From Trichomonas tenax (lineage: Eukaryota; Parabasalia; Trichomonadida; Trichomonadidae): a stretch of DNA of 36,118 bases. The translations under genes and the position numbers were made by a program. A model generated the notes under the pieces. That model saw only the letters and a list, made by a program, of their open reading frames with translations, did not search any database and was not told the DNA's origin. This document shows, piece by piece, positions 9,501-18,899 of this stretch (positions are counted from its first letter, which is position 1; every line of letters starts with the position of its first letter). Where the stretch lies: positions 1 through 36,118 of the forward strand of contig JALKBU010000511.1 of NCBI GenBank assembly GCA_023091735.1, in the 5' to 3' direction.

Positions 9501-9633
9501 ATACACTCAGCAGCGTGGTGTCCTCGATGCGGATCTCGAGAAAATGTCCGACATCTCTCGCTCAGAAGAAAACGTCAAGACATCTCGCGGAAGAGCTTCG
9601 AGGATCAAACAGCTCATCTCTGCTGCTCAATAA
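6514..9633 (+). CDS. Diaphanous-type formin (FH1-FH2 actin nucleator)
   Basis: This 1,039-residue protein nucleates and elongates unbranched actin filaments. I chose the ATG at 6514 (MTEQSPREDP) because the 14 codons before it have no ATG. Residues about 20-390 form an all-helical GTPase-binding/FH3-like armadillo region, and 415-515 a charged coiled coil. Residues 520-600 are the FH1 segment, with several runs of five to eight prolines for profilin-actin binding. FH2 follows from GFFWQKI (about 606) to about 960, with the signature GNYMNGGTNRGGAMGFKIKG at about 795. Near residue 1000, RGVLDADLEKM resembles the DAD core, followed by a basic tail, so Rho-controlled DID-DAD autoinhibition is likely. 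The gene is intact and clearly more GC-rich than its surroundings. It would act at the cortex or in amoeboid adhesion. Confidence 0.96.
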   Translation: MTEQSPREDPIEKKFMELLRDNDYNQETVAKMLKMPLQLKLEFIERDQVAEQQTPDPQYFFERIRKNFSEENILGLKTILKTCKISWISLFIKNDGLMFLIQLVCEFTEEIIMGKLGPKRRKLLAELIQCIRIVANVKVSREEFVNHPEYMTPLISVFLHKDIEISTDILAITIAFAPSPLYSEFLLGNIDKIQRENLKGWEVMCEYIKNIEYYVHNDLVKPEILEKQQKEAYKVFFAFFGSVIKSTTDPLLYSSLIIKLKKSHVLMHLAMSSEHKENIQSILEEAKIIEDLFPLKKLNPFDKHQVNNYIEDCMGADRRMSINLHLSSLYQTNANAAERVLDYFESFLHNYRQYVAIDKPEKFDEVAYYSLHPSEVPELTLPSLLTELYDKYGFLSNAVLADLPLPTVDNSADENESPESLRFRATGLQEELNVVREHLKRTSEETKRMHEEREQLIEKIDNLRKKVTPEGEEFAKLKDLMSAKEKELEQKNKIIEEKNKLIEELKKRPVQAAEAPADGSVPPAPEAAVPPPPSAAPPPPPPPPLPPGGVALPPPPPPPGAPGLPPPPPPPGGIPRPPGAPGMPPPPPAALKPRRNNTAPPKKMKGFFWQKINDTQAKGTMWDEIPDLKLDFSKLEDAFAAKPPPQKKVVKKKEGPKQIELLDSNRTRSVNIALSRFKISFDDIATAILHLRFEGVFTEDQFASLYANRPKPEEITTVTSYTGDKALLGHCEKFFLAISVIHDIEDHLKFMNLAHTFTETMNSIEQPLGILIGALKSLKESKHLRDVLASVLAFGNYMNGGTNRGGAMGFKIKGLNAMTEMKGSTSDVTLMHVLVWHILDLPPENKMIEFTKDLADIPAASKIDMEALKRSLAEVKGAMNSLLMKKEASESRVTDGDLFYPKICSFEEKAVPIIEKSEGLVKEVDELFADCLKMFGESSTEYNVGSFLEVFMKFLQNFEDVKAQVIKKREKEAKEEELRRKEEEKRAAKQASMENEYTQQRGVLDADLEKMSDISRSEENVKTSRGRASRIKQLISAAQ

Positions 9634-9977
9634 TATTTGTTTCCTTATTGAATTCTATATTATGCTTGAATGCAATAAAATACATTTATTTTGGTTATTT
9701 TTTCGATATATTCATTGTTTTAATATTACATCGATCAATCTGATTTGTTTATCATTTTCTTTGTTTTAATTTTAACTTAATGATTTTAAATTGACAAAGT
9801 CTATAAAACTGAAGCTAAATTCTGTTTTCAAATAGTGAAATCAAAAAGTGATATAATGAAGATTATAAGAAATTAAATTGAAGGAAATAACTATAAATAT
9901 TCTTTTATACAGGCTATTTATATCATCAAAATCATATCAAAATGCTAAAAATATTCTAATAAAAATAAAAATTCGAA
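9634..9977. other. Gap between convergent genes
   Basis: This 344-base AT-rich spacer separates the 3' ends of the formin gene (+) and the ankyrin gene (-). It should contain both polyadenylation signals. The formin stop reads TAATATT and an AATAAA occurs near 9673; neither is proof of a signal. No gene or RNA was recognised. Confidence 0.5.
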
Positions 9978-11651
9978 TTATAAGTCAATATCGTTCTCCT
10001 TTGCAATATCTTCAATTGATTTTTTCAACTGCTCGAGCTTCTCGTTCATTTCAAGCTTTAATTTGCGAAGATCTTTCCTTGTTTGGCGGCGGAATTCTTC
10101 AGCTTCGGGAAATCCTCCCCATGGACGAGCAGTCTGGTTTTGCTTCTTTGCTGGGCTCTTTTCGGGTGTTGCAGCAGCGTTTGGACTCTTCATTGGTGAC
10201 TTTTGGTTTCTGTTTTCTAATCTTGTGATATTCTCTTTAAAATAAACTGTGACACTCTTCTGTTTCTTTTCTGGAGATCCAGAAGACTCAACAGTGTTGT
10301 GATATGGGCTAATTAATGCTAATTTATCGAATAAACCTTGCATTTCATCTGTTTGAGCGATTTCAACCATAAAGTTGGACATTTCTGGCTTAGCAATAGA
10401 ATAGGCTGTGCAACGACGCTTGTTTTCGATCTTTGGATCACATCCGAACTCGATTAACATTTTAACAGCTTCTTGAGAAGAACTTTGTGCAGCATAGAAC
10501 AAAGGAGTGTTTCCTTCCTTATCAATAAAGAATGGATCAACTTTTCTTGGTGAATTGCGGTAAATATCAGAAATTCTCTTTCCAACACGTCTTGGATTAT
10601 CATCTGACTTAGATTCGTTCATTTCTCTCTCGGCTATGGCATTATAATCAGCTGTGAGTGTGCTATAATAATCAATCAAATATCTTAATGTTTCAACATT
10701 GATATCGGAGTTCAGACAAGCGAGATGTAAGTAGCTTTGTCCATCATTATTCAAATGCATAGGATCAGCCTTCGATTCAATCAACATTTGGATGATTTTT
10801 TGCGGAGAATTTCTTTCAACAGCTAATTCAAGCGGAAGTTTGCCATTTGGCAGTGCCTTGTTGAGAGAAACTTTGCCTTGAAGAAGAATTTCGACCATTT
10901 TTTCATCGTTCATAACAATTGAATCTTGTAAAGCACTTGTTTCTTGTGTCTTGTCAGCGCTCTTTACAGAGAACACTACATTGACATCAGCGCCGTGTTC
11001 AACAAGGAATTGGACGATTTCATAAGCTTGTTCCGAATTTATTGATTTTTTGCGAATGAGTGTTTTAGTTTGAGTGTTTTTAGACTTCGGAGATCCAACA
11101 TTGCGATACATTGTGATGATTATTGGAATCAATTTCTTCAAACAACTGTGTGGATCAACAGTTGCACCATAATCGACCAAAATATTCATTCCTTCAAGCC
11201 AAGCTGCTCTCACTGCGTAGTATATCGGAGTGTCACTTGATGGTGTATTAGAAGAATTGACGTCCACGCCTTGATCGAGAATATAATTTAATATTTCAGT
11301 TGATTTCGATCCAGCTGCGTAATGAAGTGGAGATTCTCCGTTAGTGTTGTACCACTCCAAAACTGCTTTATTATCAGCGAGTTTTTGCGTAATTTCTAAA
11401 GATCGAGATAAAATTGCGTGATAAATCGGCGTATTTTTGTTGAAATCCAACACGTTAACATCAGCGCCTTTCTCTATCAACAGATCAACGACCTGTGATT
11501 GTCCATTTAAAGCTGCGAGATGCAAAGGAGCTCTGCCGTTGCTATCTTGGTACGAAAGAAGAGAGTGAAGTTCGTCGTCCGAAGAATTGTCAAATGTCCT
11601 GTTTAGGGCCGCAATGTCGCCGTTTATGACGTAATTTAGGAAGTTTTCCAT
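9978..11651 (-). CDS. Ankyrin-repeat protein with Ser-Pro-rich tail and C-terminal coiled coil
   Basis: This 557-residue protein begins at an ATG at 11649-11651 with a short helical leader. It has about eight ankyrin repeats between residues 35 and 435. Clear ones start at NGRAPLHLAALNG, GESPLHYAAGS, GQSYLHLACLN and GNTPLFYAAQS, with typical GADVN turns. Two linkers interrupt the repeats and carry basic Ser-Pro sites (GSPKSK, NSPRK). After about 455 the tail is disordered, with more such sites (GSPEKK, KSPMKSP, EKSPAKK) suited to CDK or MAP kinases. It ends in a charged coiled coil at about 510-550. It is probably a protein-binding scaffold; trichomonads have very many ankyrin proteins, and a specific partner cannot be named. 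Intact, no introns seen. Confidence 0.9.
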   Translation of the reverse strand: MENFLNYVINGDIAALNRTFDNSSDDELHSLLSYQDSNGRAPLHLAALNGQSQVVDLLIEKGADVNVLDFNKNTPIYHAILSRSLEITQKLADNKAVLEWYNTNGESPLHYAAGSKSTEILNYILDQGVDVNSSNTPSSDTPIYYAVRAAWLEGMNILVDYGATVDPHSCLKKLIPIIITMYRNVGSPKSKNTQTKTLIRKKSINSEQAYEIVQFLVEHGADVNVVFSVKSADKTQETSALQDSIVMNDEKMVEILLQGKVSLNKALPNGKLPLELAVERNSPQKIIQMLIESKADPMHLNNDGQSYLHLACLNSDINVETLRYLIDYYSTLTADYNAIAEREMNESKSDDNPRRVGKRISDIYRNSPRKVDPFFIDKEGNTPLFYAAQSSSQEAVKMLIEFGCDPKIENKRRCTAYSIAKPEMSNFMVEIAQTDEMQGLFDKLALISPYHNTVESSGSPEKKQKSVTVYFKENITRLENRNQKSPMKSPNAAATPEKSPAKKQNQTARPWGGFPEAEEFRRQTRKDLRKLKLEMNEKLEQLKKSIEDIAKENDIDL

Positions 11652-12784
11652 TTATTTTTTATAAAACCGTTTAATCTTCTCAATTTTTGATTTTTATTAG
11701 TTTTTTAATATCTATACTATATATACTATCTATTCTACTAGTTTTCGCAACAAAATATTGTTTTTCTCTATCAAATAATAGATTTTATGAAATATTAAGA
11801 TTACTGTATGATATTAAACAAACTATTCTATAATAATAACTCACAAAAGTTAACAAAATCTATAATTCAAATTTTCAATAATTTTTCAATTCGATTTTAT
11901 ACACTTTTCTCACATACAATAACATATACAGTTCATAACGAATTTATTACCGTATATAAAATTGGATAACATAAATATATAAAAAAAAATTAATAATATG
12001 TCATTTCTTGTGATTATATTTTATAAATGGAGTAAACTCCGAAGCAGCGTGAATTGATTAACTTTGGTTTTGTTGATTTCTTTATGATTTTCTTTTCATT
12101 TTGACGAATATATGCCTTTTTATTTGGATTTTGTGTATCTTTGGCATCATTAAACTAATCAAGAAAGCTTTGACACCATCATGCTAAAAATCTGCGTGTA
12201 CTTGGTGAATAATATTGGGTACACTTTTTTTCTTGCCAGAACGGGCCCAGACGGTTATTTTACATCGATATTGAATTGAAAATAACGGGCAAGGAAGAAG
12301 GTGAAGATAATACTCAAGGTCAAAATCTTTGAACAATTCGATATTTTTATGTATCACAAATTTAATCATTTTTAAACGGTATTTTTAAAAATCTTTCCAT
12401 TTTCTATCATTTGATGGACAAGACAGCTCTTTATCCATATATTATGAAATATTCAAAATTATATTTAAATTTATTTTATTATTTTCGTAATATGTTACAT
12501 ATGGAGATATTAGCTATGTTTATTGATTACTATAAAATTCTTCAATTCCAATCTAAATTTATATCAAGAATATATAAATCACAATTACATAACAAATTCT
12601 TATGCGTCTACTTGCATTTAACTATATAATTGTATCATTAAGTTATTTTTGATTATTAATAGGTTTTGATTTTGTCAATCAATATTGAAACTTTCTGGAT
12701 AAAATAATCAGTTTCAAATGCATTGAGATGTGATATTATTAATAACAATACATAAAACTTTAAACAAAATATAATACAGAAATA
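11652..12784. other. Intergenic region with possible coding relic
   Basis: About 1.1 kb between the start of the ankyrin gene and the end of the HEAT-like gene, both on -. It should hold the ankyrin promoter; the immediate upstream sequence has AAACGGTTTTATAAA but no clear TCA-type initiator. On the + strand a short less AT-rich patch at about 12230-12330 reads like protein (CQNGPRRLFYIDIELKITG) and ends at a TGA. It might be a relic of a lost gene or chance. Nothing else was recognised. Confidence 0.4.
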
Positions 12785-14854
12785 TTAAAAGTGCATTCCA
12801 ATCTTCTTGATGGATGAAGAGCTGCTGACACTCGGTTGATGGGTATTATTACGCCTATCTGAAGAATTCTTCGTTCTAGGTGTTATCAATTGCCTGCCTG
12901 TGTTGCTAAGCAAAGGATTCTTTGGTGTCACAGGTCTTTTTAGACCAGTTATCGGAGGAGGCTTAACGAACTTTGTTGGAGTCTGTGCTTTAGCAATTGT
13001 AACTGTTGCTGATTGAGTGTGAGGTGGTGGAGCTCTGTGTTTAGAATCCTCAACAAGATTGATGATTTCATCACATAGACTAAGTACTTGAGGATCTTTT
13101 TGAGTATTATCGCTCTTGAATTGATTCGCAATGTTAAAAGAATCTTCACGATAATCTTCATTCTCGATAAAGTCATAATATAGATTAACTTTTGCGAGAA
13201 ACTGAAGAATTCGAGCACGAACTAATGGAACTTTTTCGGTGAGAAAATCTTTCTTGAAATGTGACCAAACTTCCTCTTCGAACAAAATTCGTGGAATAAA
13301 AGTCACGTAAGAAAGAGATAAATCGACATAAAACCTTCTCATATCATATCTATTATTCTTACCGAATGTATTCCATAAGTATTTCAGCAGATTTACGGGT
13401 CTGATTTCTTCTGTGAAATCGCGCATGAATCTGGTGTAAAAATCAATCGCAACTTTGGAAAGTGCTTGAGGATTCAACTCAACGGCCTTTTCTATAACAG
13501 GGAGGAATGTTTTGATGACAACTATTAACAAAGAAACAGGATATAGCTGCAAAGCTTTCAAGCATCTTGCGAAAAAACGCCATCTGTTATAAAAGAAGTT
13601 TGCAAGATCAGCAATTGATTTTGCACTTGAAGCACCTCCAAAAGAGTGCAGCTCCATTAGGATTGGAGATAAAGCAACTGCTTCTTTGACTTTTAATGAA
13701 GGAGATGTAAACTTAGAGTTTAACAACTTGAGAATCAAATCTTTCATGTGTGGACTTTCTGTTTTCTGATATAAAATATGTACCTTGTTGATAAAGAGAC
13801 ATTGCACTTCATCGCTGTTTTCTGGACGTCCTAGAACTTCAAGAATGTATTGAGTCGTTGTTTCTATTCCATTCAATAGATAATTTTGCTGTAAAAATAT
13901 TGGTAAAAATTTTATCTGTGTTTTTGAATCCGAAGAGTTTGCAACACTTCGTGCTGTCGATAAAATAGATGATGCTAGAGTTTGGTAACGAGAACTCATG
14001 AATTCATCAGCATGAGATAATAAATCTAATGCGATGACAAGATCTGTTTTAGCCCAGTTAAAGGCTTCAATGATCATCGAGTATAGCGTTGGAAGAGTGA
14101 TATGCGACGGGTATTGCGAAATGTAACGAACAAATCCGTTTCTGTTTGATTCATCTTGCTGCGATAGTTCGAACAGCTTTTGAGGTATAATATTGTAAAT
14201 CCATTCATCACCGAAGATCGGGTGAAATAATTCTGCAGTTTTTGATAAATATTCATTAATAAAAAGCGGATAGTTAAACATCTGATCGAAAGATTCTTTT
14301 TGGACTTTGAACAATTCCGAGTGTATAATAAGTAACATCGATAGCGCACAATGTTGATGATGAACTGTTGATTGCATCATTTTTGTAATGATTGGCCAAA
14401 TCATGTTCGTAACTTCGTCTTCAGTGAGCGCCAAAGACATTGCCTGTATACATTGCATGTATTCAATCACTGGCTCTGACTGAATTCTTTTAAGAAGTGG
14501 GTCAAGGAATATAGGTTTGTACATTTCTGGATCAATTTTGAGTATTTCTAGTGTAGTTTTTGCCGCTGATTGCTCTAATTTCGCTGAAGGAGTCTCATAA
14601 AACCTTGGAATTAATCTAATCGTGTCAATTCCAATAGTTCCGTCTGAAATAAGGCGCGGAATCTTACTCAGTGCCCAACATACTTGGAAATTTATTGATG
14701 AGTTTAGCAGTTGCTCGACTTTGACAACCAATGGAATATCATTTTGCAGAGAAAAAGCTTTGGGATCAGACTTAATGATCCTCGACGGCCTCTTCTCGGC
14801 CTGGTTTCCTAAAAGCTTCGCTTCGGAATCAACAATATCCCAAAGCGAAAGCAT
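12785..14854 (-). CDS. Large helical-repeat (HEAT/ARM-like) protein with basic disordered tail
   Basis: This 689-residue protein starts at an ATG at 14852-14854 (MLSLWDIVDSEAKLLG). From about residue 40 to 590 it consists of amphipathic helices spaced like HEAT repeats, with segments such as VQCLFINKVHILYQ. The last 90 residues are low-complexity and basic, rich in Pro, Thr and Ser (TPTKFVKPPP, RPVTPKNP, then a run of Ser). The layout resembles HEAT regulatory subunits of PP2A/PP4-type phosphatases such as PPP4R4. That is an analogy of form, not a sequence match I can show. No membrane segments. The gene is intact and sits alone. Confidence 0.75.
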   Translation of the reverse strand: MLSLWDIVDSEAKLLGNQAEKRPSRIIKSDPKAFSLQNDIPLVVKVEQLLNSSINFQVCWALSKIPRLISDGTIGIDTIRLIPRFYETPSAKLEQSAAKTTLEILKIDPEMYKPIFLDPLLKRIQSEPVIEYMQCIQAMSLALTEDEVTNMIWPIITKMMQSTVHHQHCALSMLLIIHSELFKVQKESFDQMFNYPLFINEYLSKTAELFHPIFGDEWIYNIIPQKLFELSQQDESNRNGFVRYISQYPSHITLPTLYSMIIEAFNWAKTDLVIALDLLSHADEFMSSRYQTLASSILSTARSVANSSDSKTQIKFLPIFLQQNYLLNGIETTTQYILEVLGRPENSDEVQCLFINKVHILYQKTESPHMKDLILKLLNSKFTSPSLKVKEAVALSPILMELHSFGGASSAKSIADLANFFYNRWRFFARCLKALQLYPVSLLIVVIKTFLPVIEKAVELNPQALSKVAIDFYTRFMRDFTEEIRPVNLLKYLWNTFGKNNRYDMRRFYVDLSLSYVTFIPRILFEEEVWSHFKKDFLTEKVPLVRARILQFLAKVNLYYDFIENEDYREDSFNIANQFKSDNTQKDPQVLSLCDEIINLVEDSKHRAPPPHTQSATVTIAKAQTPTKFVKPPPITGLKRPVTPKNPLLSNTGRQLITPRTKNSSDRRNNTHQPSVSSSSSIKKIGMHF

Positions 14855-15979
14855 AAATAAAAAAAATTAACGCAAAAAAAATTTTCTATATTCTAAACTG
14901 ATGCACAAAAGGGAGTAAGGCTGAAAATTGAGAGAACTCATTGAATTTATCTGTGAGATTCTCTCAAATTATTTGGTCATTTTGGTACTCCCTTTCACAC
15001 ATTTTAATTTTTAATCTCGTGTGTTGGAAGGAAAAATCGCGAACAATATGGGCAATCACCGGAAACCCAGGACCCATATGTTGGTACTCGAAATAAGAAA
15101 AAAATATCTAAAATTCATGGAATATCTGAATTGATCTCTCTTGAACTAGGTCAAGAAACATTAAATCTTTTGATAAACATGACAACAGACAACAAAAATA
15201 TTCATACTTGGATATGGATAACAATGGGAAAGGAAATAACATAAAAATAGAAATGGAGTTTTGGAAATAAATAATCTTAAGGCAATATAATATTTGAGTT
15301 CATAAAAGAAATCAACTAAAACAGATCGTTTCAAATGTTTTGCAATGAGAGTTGTGAATGAATAAATCAAGTGAGATTGATTAATCTACTATCAAAATAT
15401 CATTTTTTATTTTATTATCATTAAATAACTTTGAATTACGATGTGTTGTTATTTGGCTTGATGCAGCTGTAAATCATATGATACAACGCTTCTAATTAGT
15501 AAGCAAAAAGTAATCCATGATGATATTTATATTATGAATGAATCGAATGGGGCGGCATACGTTTTAAAAAATAAAAACCACTTTATTATCAGCTTAATAG
15601 ATATCTAATATAGATGACAATAATGACACAGCAAGATGAATAGAATGTGCAGTGTGATCTGATTTTAGTTATAAATGATTTTATTTTTAATCTAATGAAG
15701 AAATGACAAATTGTCATTGCTCATTGTGGCATTCTAATCGGAGTAAATGATTATGATTATGCATTATTCTGATACATGTAAAGGGAAGTGATGAAATAAA
15801 ATAGCTTAATTCCTTTTTGTAAACAAAAACTGAACTGCTGATTTGGATCTTTCTTGCAGAAAATGATATCTGAAGATAAGTAACGTCGGTATGTGTTTGA
15901 TTCTTCCAGTTATATTGGGAAAATCGATCAGAACGTTATTTAGATAATTTGCAATGAAATTCGTGCGGCAGTTGTCATT
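14855..15979. other. Intergenic region upstream of the HEAT-like gene
   Basis: About 1.1 kb of AT-rich DNA. The HEAT-like gene on - begins at its left edge, so its promoter lies here, and the nested palindrome at 14908-14995 is only 54 bases upstream of that ATG. The open frame near 15161-15370 has no coding character. No RNA gene was recognised. Confidence 0.5.
14908..14995. repeat. Nested palindrome in the 5' flank of the HEAT-like gene
   Basis: AAAGGGAGTA (14908-14917) is perfectly complementary to TACTCCCTTT (14986-14995). Inside it, TTGAGAGAA (14928-14936) pairs perfectly with TTCTCTCAA (14959-14967). Two perfect stems nested about one centre are unlikely by chance. It may be a regulatory binding region or a very small foldback element. 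Confidence 0.6.
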
Positions 15980-16990
15980 TTATGAGATCATTTTATATGG
16001 AAATGTATTCACAATGCTAAAAAGAGAATTAATGATGAAATGGGACCTAAAATTAGGATTGATTGTCTCAATTTTGTTGTTGATCTCACACATATTAAGA
16101 ATTAAAAAATTAATTGCGATTTGATTATCTTTCATGTTGGCTGTTGATGCAATTCCAATTGGAGATGACGATGAAATGTATGACTCTAATATTGATATGG
16201 AATTTGCTCCTAGTGATGTGAATAACTCGTTTGCTGTGTTATCAACAAAGTTTGAATATCGGATTGTGCATGGATTATATGATTCAAAAAGACTTCTATT
16301 GCATCGATTTCCTTTGAAATTCAAATATTCGAAATTAGTTTCTTCAATAAAATTATGTATTCTATATAATGCGTTTGAATTACTTGCATCGCTTCCTTCC
16401 ATCGTAAAATTATTCGAGATAAAATTCAAAAATTCATTCCCAATGAAATTATCAATTAAATTTTCAATACCTATTAATTGAATTCTATTGTTTGTGAAAT
16501 TGATGTTCTTCTCAAGTGCTTCTCCATATGCATGAGTAACGGCACTTATTGGATTTTGACCACAATTTGAGATTGTTGAATATAAAATATAATTTTTTCT
16601 GAAACTTCCTTCTTTAATATGTCGGATCATTATTTCTATTTCCAATGCTTGATAGATTGCTGAAGCAATTGGAGAGTCTGAATAAAGATAGCAATTGTAT
16701 TGTTGGATGCAGTTTCCTGTATTATGGGAGAACGTAAAAGAACCTCCAACATCCAAACTATCACTTTCGCAACTACAGTTATAAAACAAACAATACTCTG
16801 AAAGAACATAAATTGCAGTTATTTGAATGATATAAATTGCACCATTTCCTTTTAATGAATCGAAATTGCAATACGAGATGTAAATTTTATTATTTGAAAA
16901 TAGATCAACGAATATTCGTTCTGATTTATTATAATATGGTTCATATTCCTCAGAACCATAGAATTCACTCCAAGATTTTCTATAAAGGAT
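15980..16990 (-). pseudogene. Beta-helix (Pmp-like) surface protein fragment
   Basis: The reading frame is open on - from about 16990 to a stop at 15980 (about 335 codons) but has no ATG at its beginning. It shows irregular repeats of short strands ending in Asn or Cys turns (GNGAIYI, NFKGNRC, IRYSNFVDNTA), many N-glycosylation sites and many Cys. This is typical of right-handed beta-helix surface proteins that are abundant in trichomonads and related to chlamydial Pmp repeats. Neither a signal peptide nor the C-terminal membrane anchor found in its relative at 27206-28819 is present, so it is a fragment truncated at both ends. Its first 100 bases are duplicated at 17502-17605. Confidence 0.7.
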
Positions 16991-16997
16991 TTAAATT
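16894..16997. repeat. Direct repeat copy 1 (partner 17502-17605)
   Basis: Most of this segment matches 17502-17605, including TTATTATAATATGGTTCATA, AACCATAGAATTCACTCCAA and GATTTTCTATAAA. It covers the 5' part of the beta-helix pseudogene. The few differences suggest an older duplication. The intervening 500 bases are AT-rich with many ATGCAT-type words. Confidence 0.75.
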
Positions 16998-17501
16998 CAT
17001 TTTCTCTGTTTTGAAAACTTCATAAAAAGTGATTTTGCGGTTTTGTAAATTAACAAAGGATATCTATAAATAATGTGTTCTAATGTCAAAATATAAAGCA
17101 AGCATATTTTTTACATATTGGACGATAATGCATAAGCTTTAAAAATATGCAAAAAAAAATAATATGCTTTTTGCTGAATCTTTAAACATTATAAAAAAAG
17201 AATTATTTATATATTAAAAATATCTATGCATAGGCAGTTACTTATGTATATAATTTTGTATATGCATACGAACTTTTTATACATTTATGCATATTTTTGC
17301 ATAATCAGAAATGATGCATTTAGGAATCTCAAATAGATAAATCCTCTTGCAGAACATCTAATTTTACAGATTCACTATCACGAAGAAATGATACACAAAA
17401 TATAATCTTTCTACAACTAAATATTATCTATGGTGTCAGAAAAAAGATATAAAAATCAATCTTCATATGTTTGTTATAGTTTTCTTTATCAATTCATTGA
17501 T
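16998..17501. other. AT-rich spacer with many TATGCAT words
   Basis: No gene is supported. The stretch between the two duplicated beta-helix segments has many short TATGCATA and TTATGCAT palindromic words, similar in style to the terminal repeats of the element that begins at 17625. It could be related repeat DNA, but I could not align it convincingly. Confidence 0.4.
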
Positions 17502-17605
17502 TTGTAGTTGGATCAATGAATATTCTTTCTGTCTTATTATAATATGGTTCATATTCCTCATAACCATAGAATTCACTCCAAGATTTTCTATAAATGATTC
17601 ATTAT
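17502..17605. repeat. Direct repeat copy 2, beta-helix gene fragment
   Basis: This is the second copy of the segment at 16894-16997. On - it encodes the same stretch (KSWSEFYG, then EEYEPYYNK and ERIF) and then hits a stop. A TATCGTT at 17603-17609 (AACGATA on -) immediately precedes it, which matches the trichomonad M3 motif. The copy ends about 20 bases before the terminal inverted repeat at 17625, so the element sits beside a beta-helix gene relic. Confidence 0.65.
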
Positions 17606-17624
17606 CGTTCGCTAAATCATCATT

Positions 17625-17769
17625 AGACCCTTGTGCATATAATTTTTTGGTTTGCAACTAGGTGACCTATATGCATTTCTGGCCTCCATATGCATATAGG
17701 TTTTATATGCATATACGATTTCATATGCACACAGAATTCTATATGCATATAGGTTTCCATGTGCATATG
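17625..17769 (+). repeat. Left terminal inverted repeat
   Basis: It starts AGACCCTTGTGC and continues with TTTTTTGGTTTGCAACTAGG and then a series of ATATGCATAT words spaced about 15-25 bases apart. It is identical to the reverse complement of 20072-20216. Similar but degenerate ATGCAT words continue to about 17865 without matching the other end. Confidence 0.85.
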
Positions 17770-18394
17770 TAAAATTCATATGCATATGTATAAGTTAAAT
17801 GCATATGGAAAATTCATATGCATATAAGGTACATAATTGCATATTGCGGTGTTTTATGCATATACTTGTTCTATGTGCTATTTGTAAATTCAGTAATAGG
17901 TATTTCTCATATTAAAAAATAGATCATATTTCATATTTAATGGTTATGGCTTTCAGGTTTTCAAGTGCAAAAGAAAAGAGGAAAAGAAGTTATAGCATAA
18001 AAAATGGTATATTCGCAGAATTAAATGATATTTTTTATGTAGTACTACAATAAATAATTACAATAATAATATTTATTATTTCTTTAATTACAATAAAACA
18101 TTTTGATATAAATAATAAAAGAAATGAAATAGCACCCTACAGTTACAAATCGGTATTAATTTAAATTTAATTTAATTGAATATATGATTGAATAGATATG
18201 TGTAATTTGATGGCATAAACGAAATTATTTGCTGATATAATTTGTGATCCTCTTAACCTTATTTTTATAAATCCCGCTCGGACCAATAAAAATCTTCATA
18301 TCTTTGAATTGATTTATACCAATACTTTTAAACAATGATATAGTCAACAGCAACTTAGAACTGAATATTAATATTCATTTAGTTAGACGTGATT

Positions 18395-18890
18395 CCCATT
18401 ACCAGAATTCCTGGATATTCCGAAAAATTTCAATTCTTTTTTAAATAAATGCCAAAAATTCTGCTGTTTCTCAAGTATGCGGGATCACTCCAATATGGAA
18501 CAACCCCACATGCTTGAGCAGCAACATAATTTTTGGCATCAATACTCTAGTGATATTCTGAGAGGTGTTTTTGGCTGAAATCTCAATGCCACTCCATCAT
18601 ACAGGGTTGATACATGATGGGCCTACCCCATATGATGGAGCAGCACTGTGATTTCAGCTAAAAATAAAAATAAAAGTGCAGATAATTTGAGATTCTGGAC
18701 TTTTTCAAAATATCTAGGAATGCTAGTGTTAGATCCACTACCCATCAATATGCAGTCATTCTAGCACCAGTATTCCTGGATATTTTGAAATAGTCCAGAA
18801 TCATCTAAAATTAACTTTTTTTTAAATAAATATAAAAAACTCTGCTGCTGCTCAAGCATCTGGGATCACACAATATGAAACACATTGCAT
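18395..18890. repeat. Array of three long imperfect hairpins
   Basis: Three foldbacks lie in a row. At 18450-18540, GCCAAAAATTCTGCTG and CTCAAGTATGCGGG face CCCACATGCTTGAG and AATTTTTGGC. At 18570-18660, GGCTGAAATC and ACTCCATCATACAGGG face CCCCATATGATGGAG and GATTTCAGC. At about 18678-18820, GATTCTGGACTTTTTCAAAA and the bases after it face TTTTGAAATAGTCCAGAATC. The segment at 18410-18505 also recurs as a direct repeat near 18770-18880 (ATTCCTGGATATT, TTTTTTAAATAAAT, CTCAAGCATCTGGGATCAC). None encodes protein. Confidence 0.7.
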
Positions 18891-18899
18891 GCAATTTCA

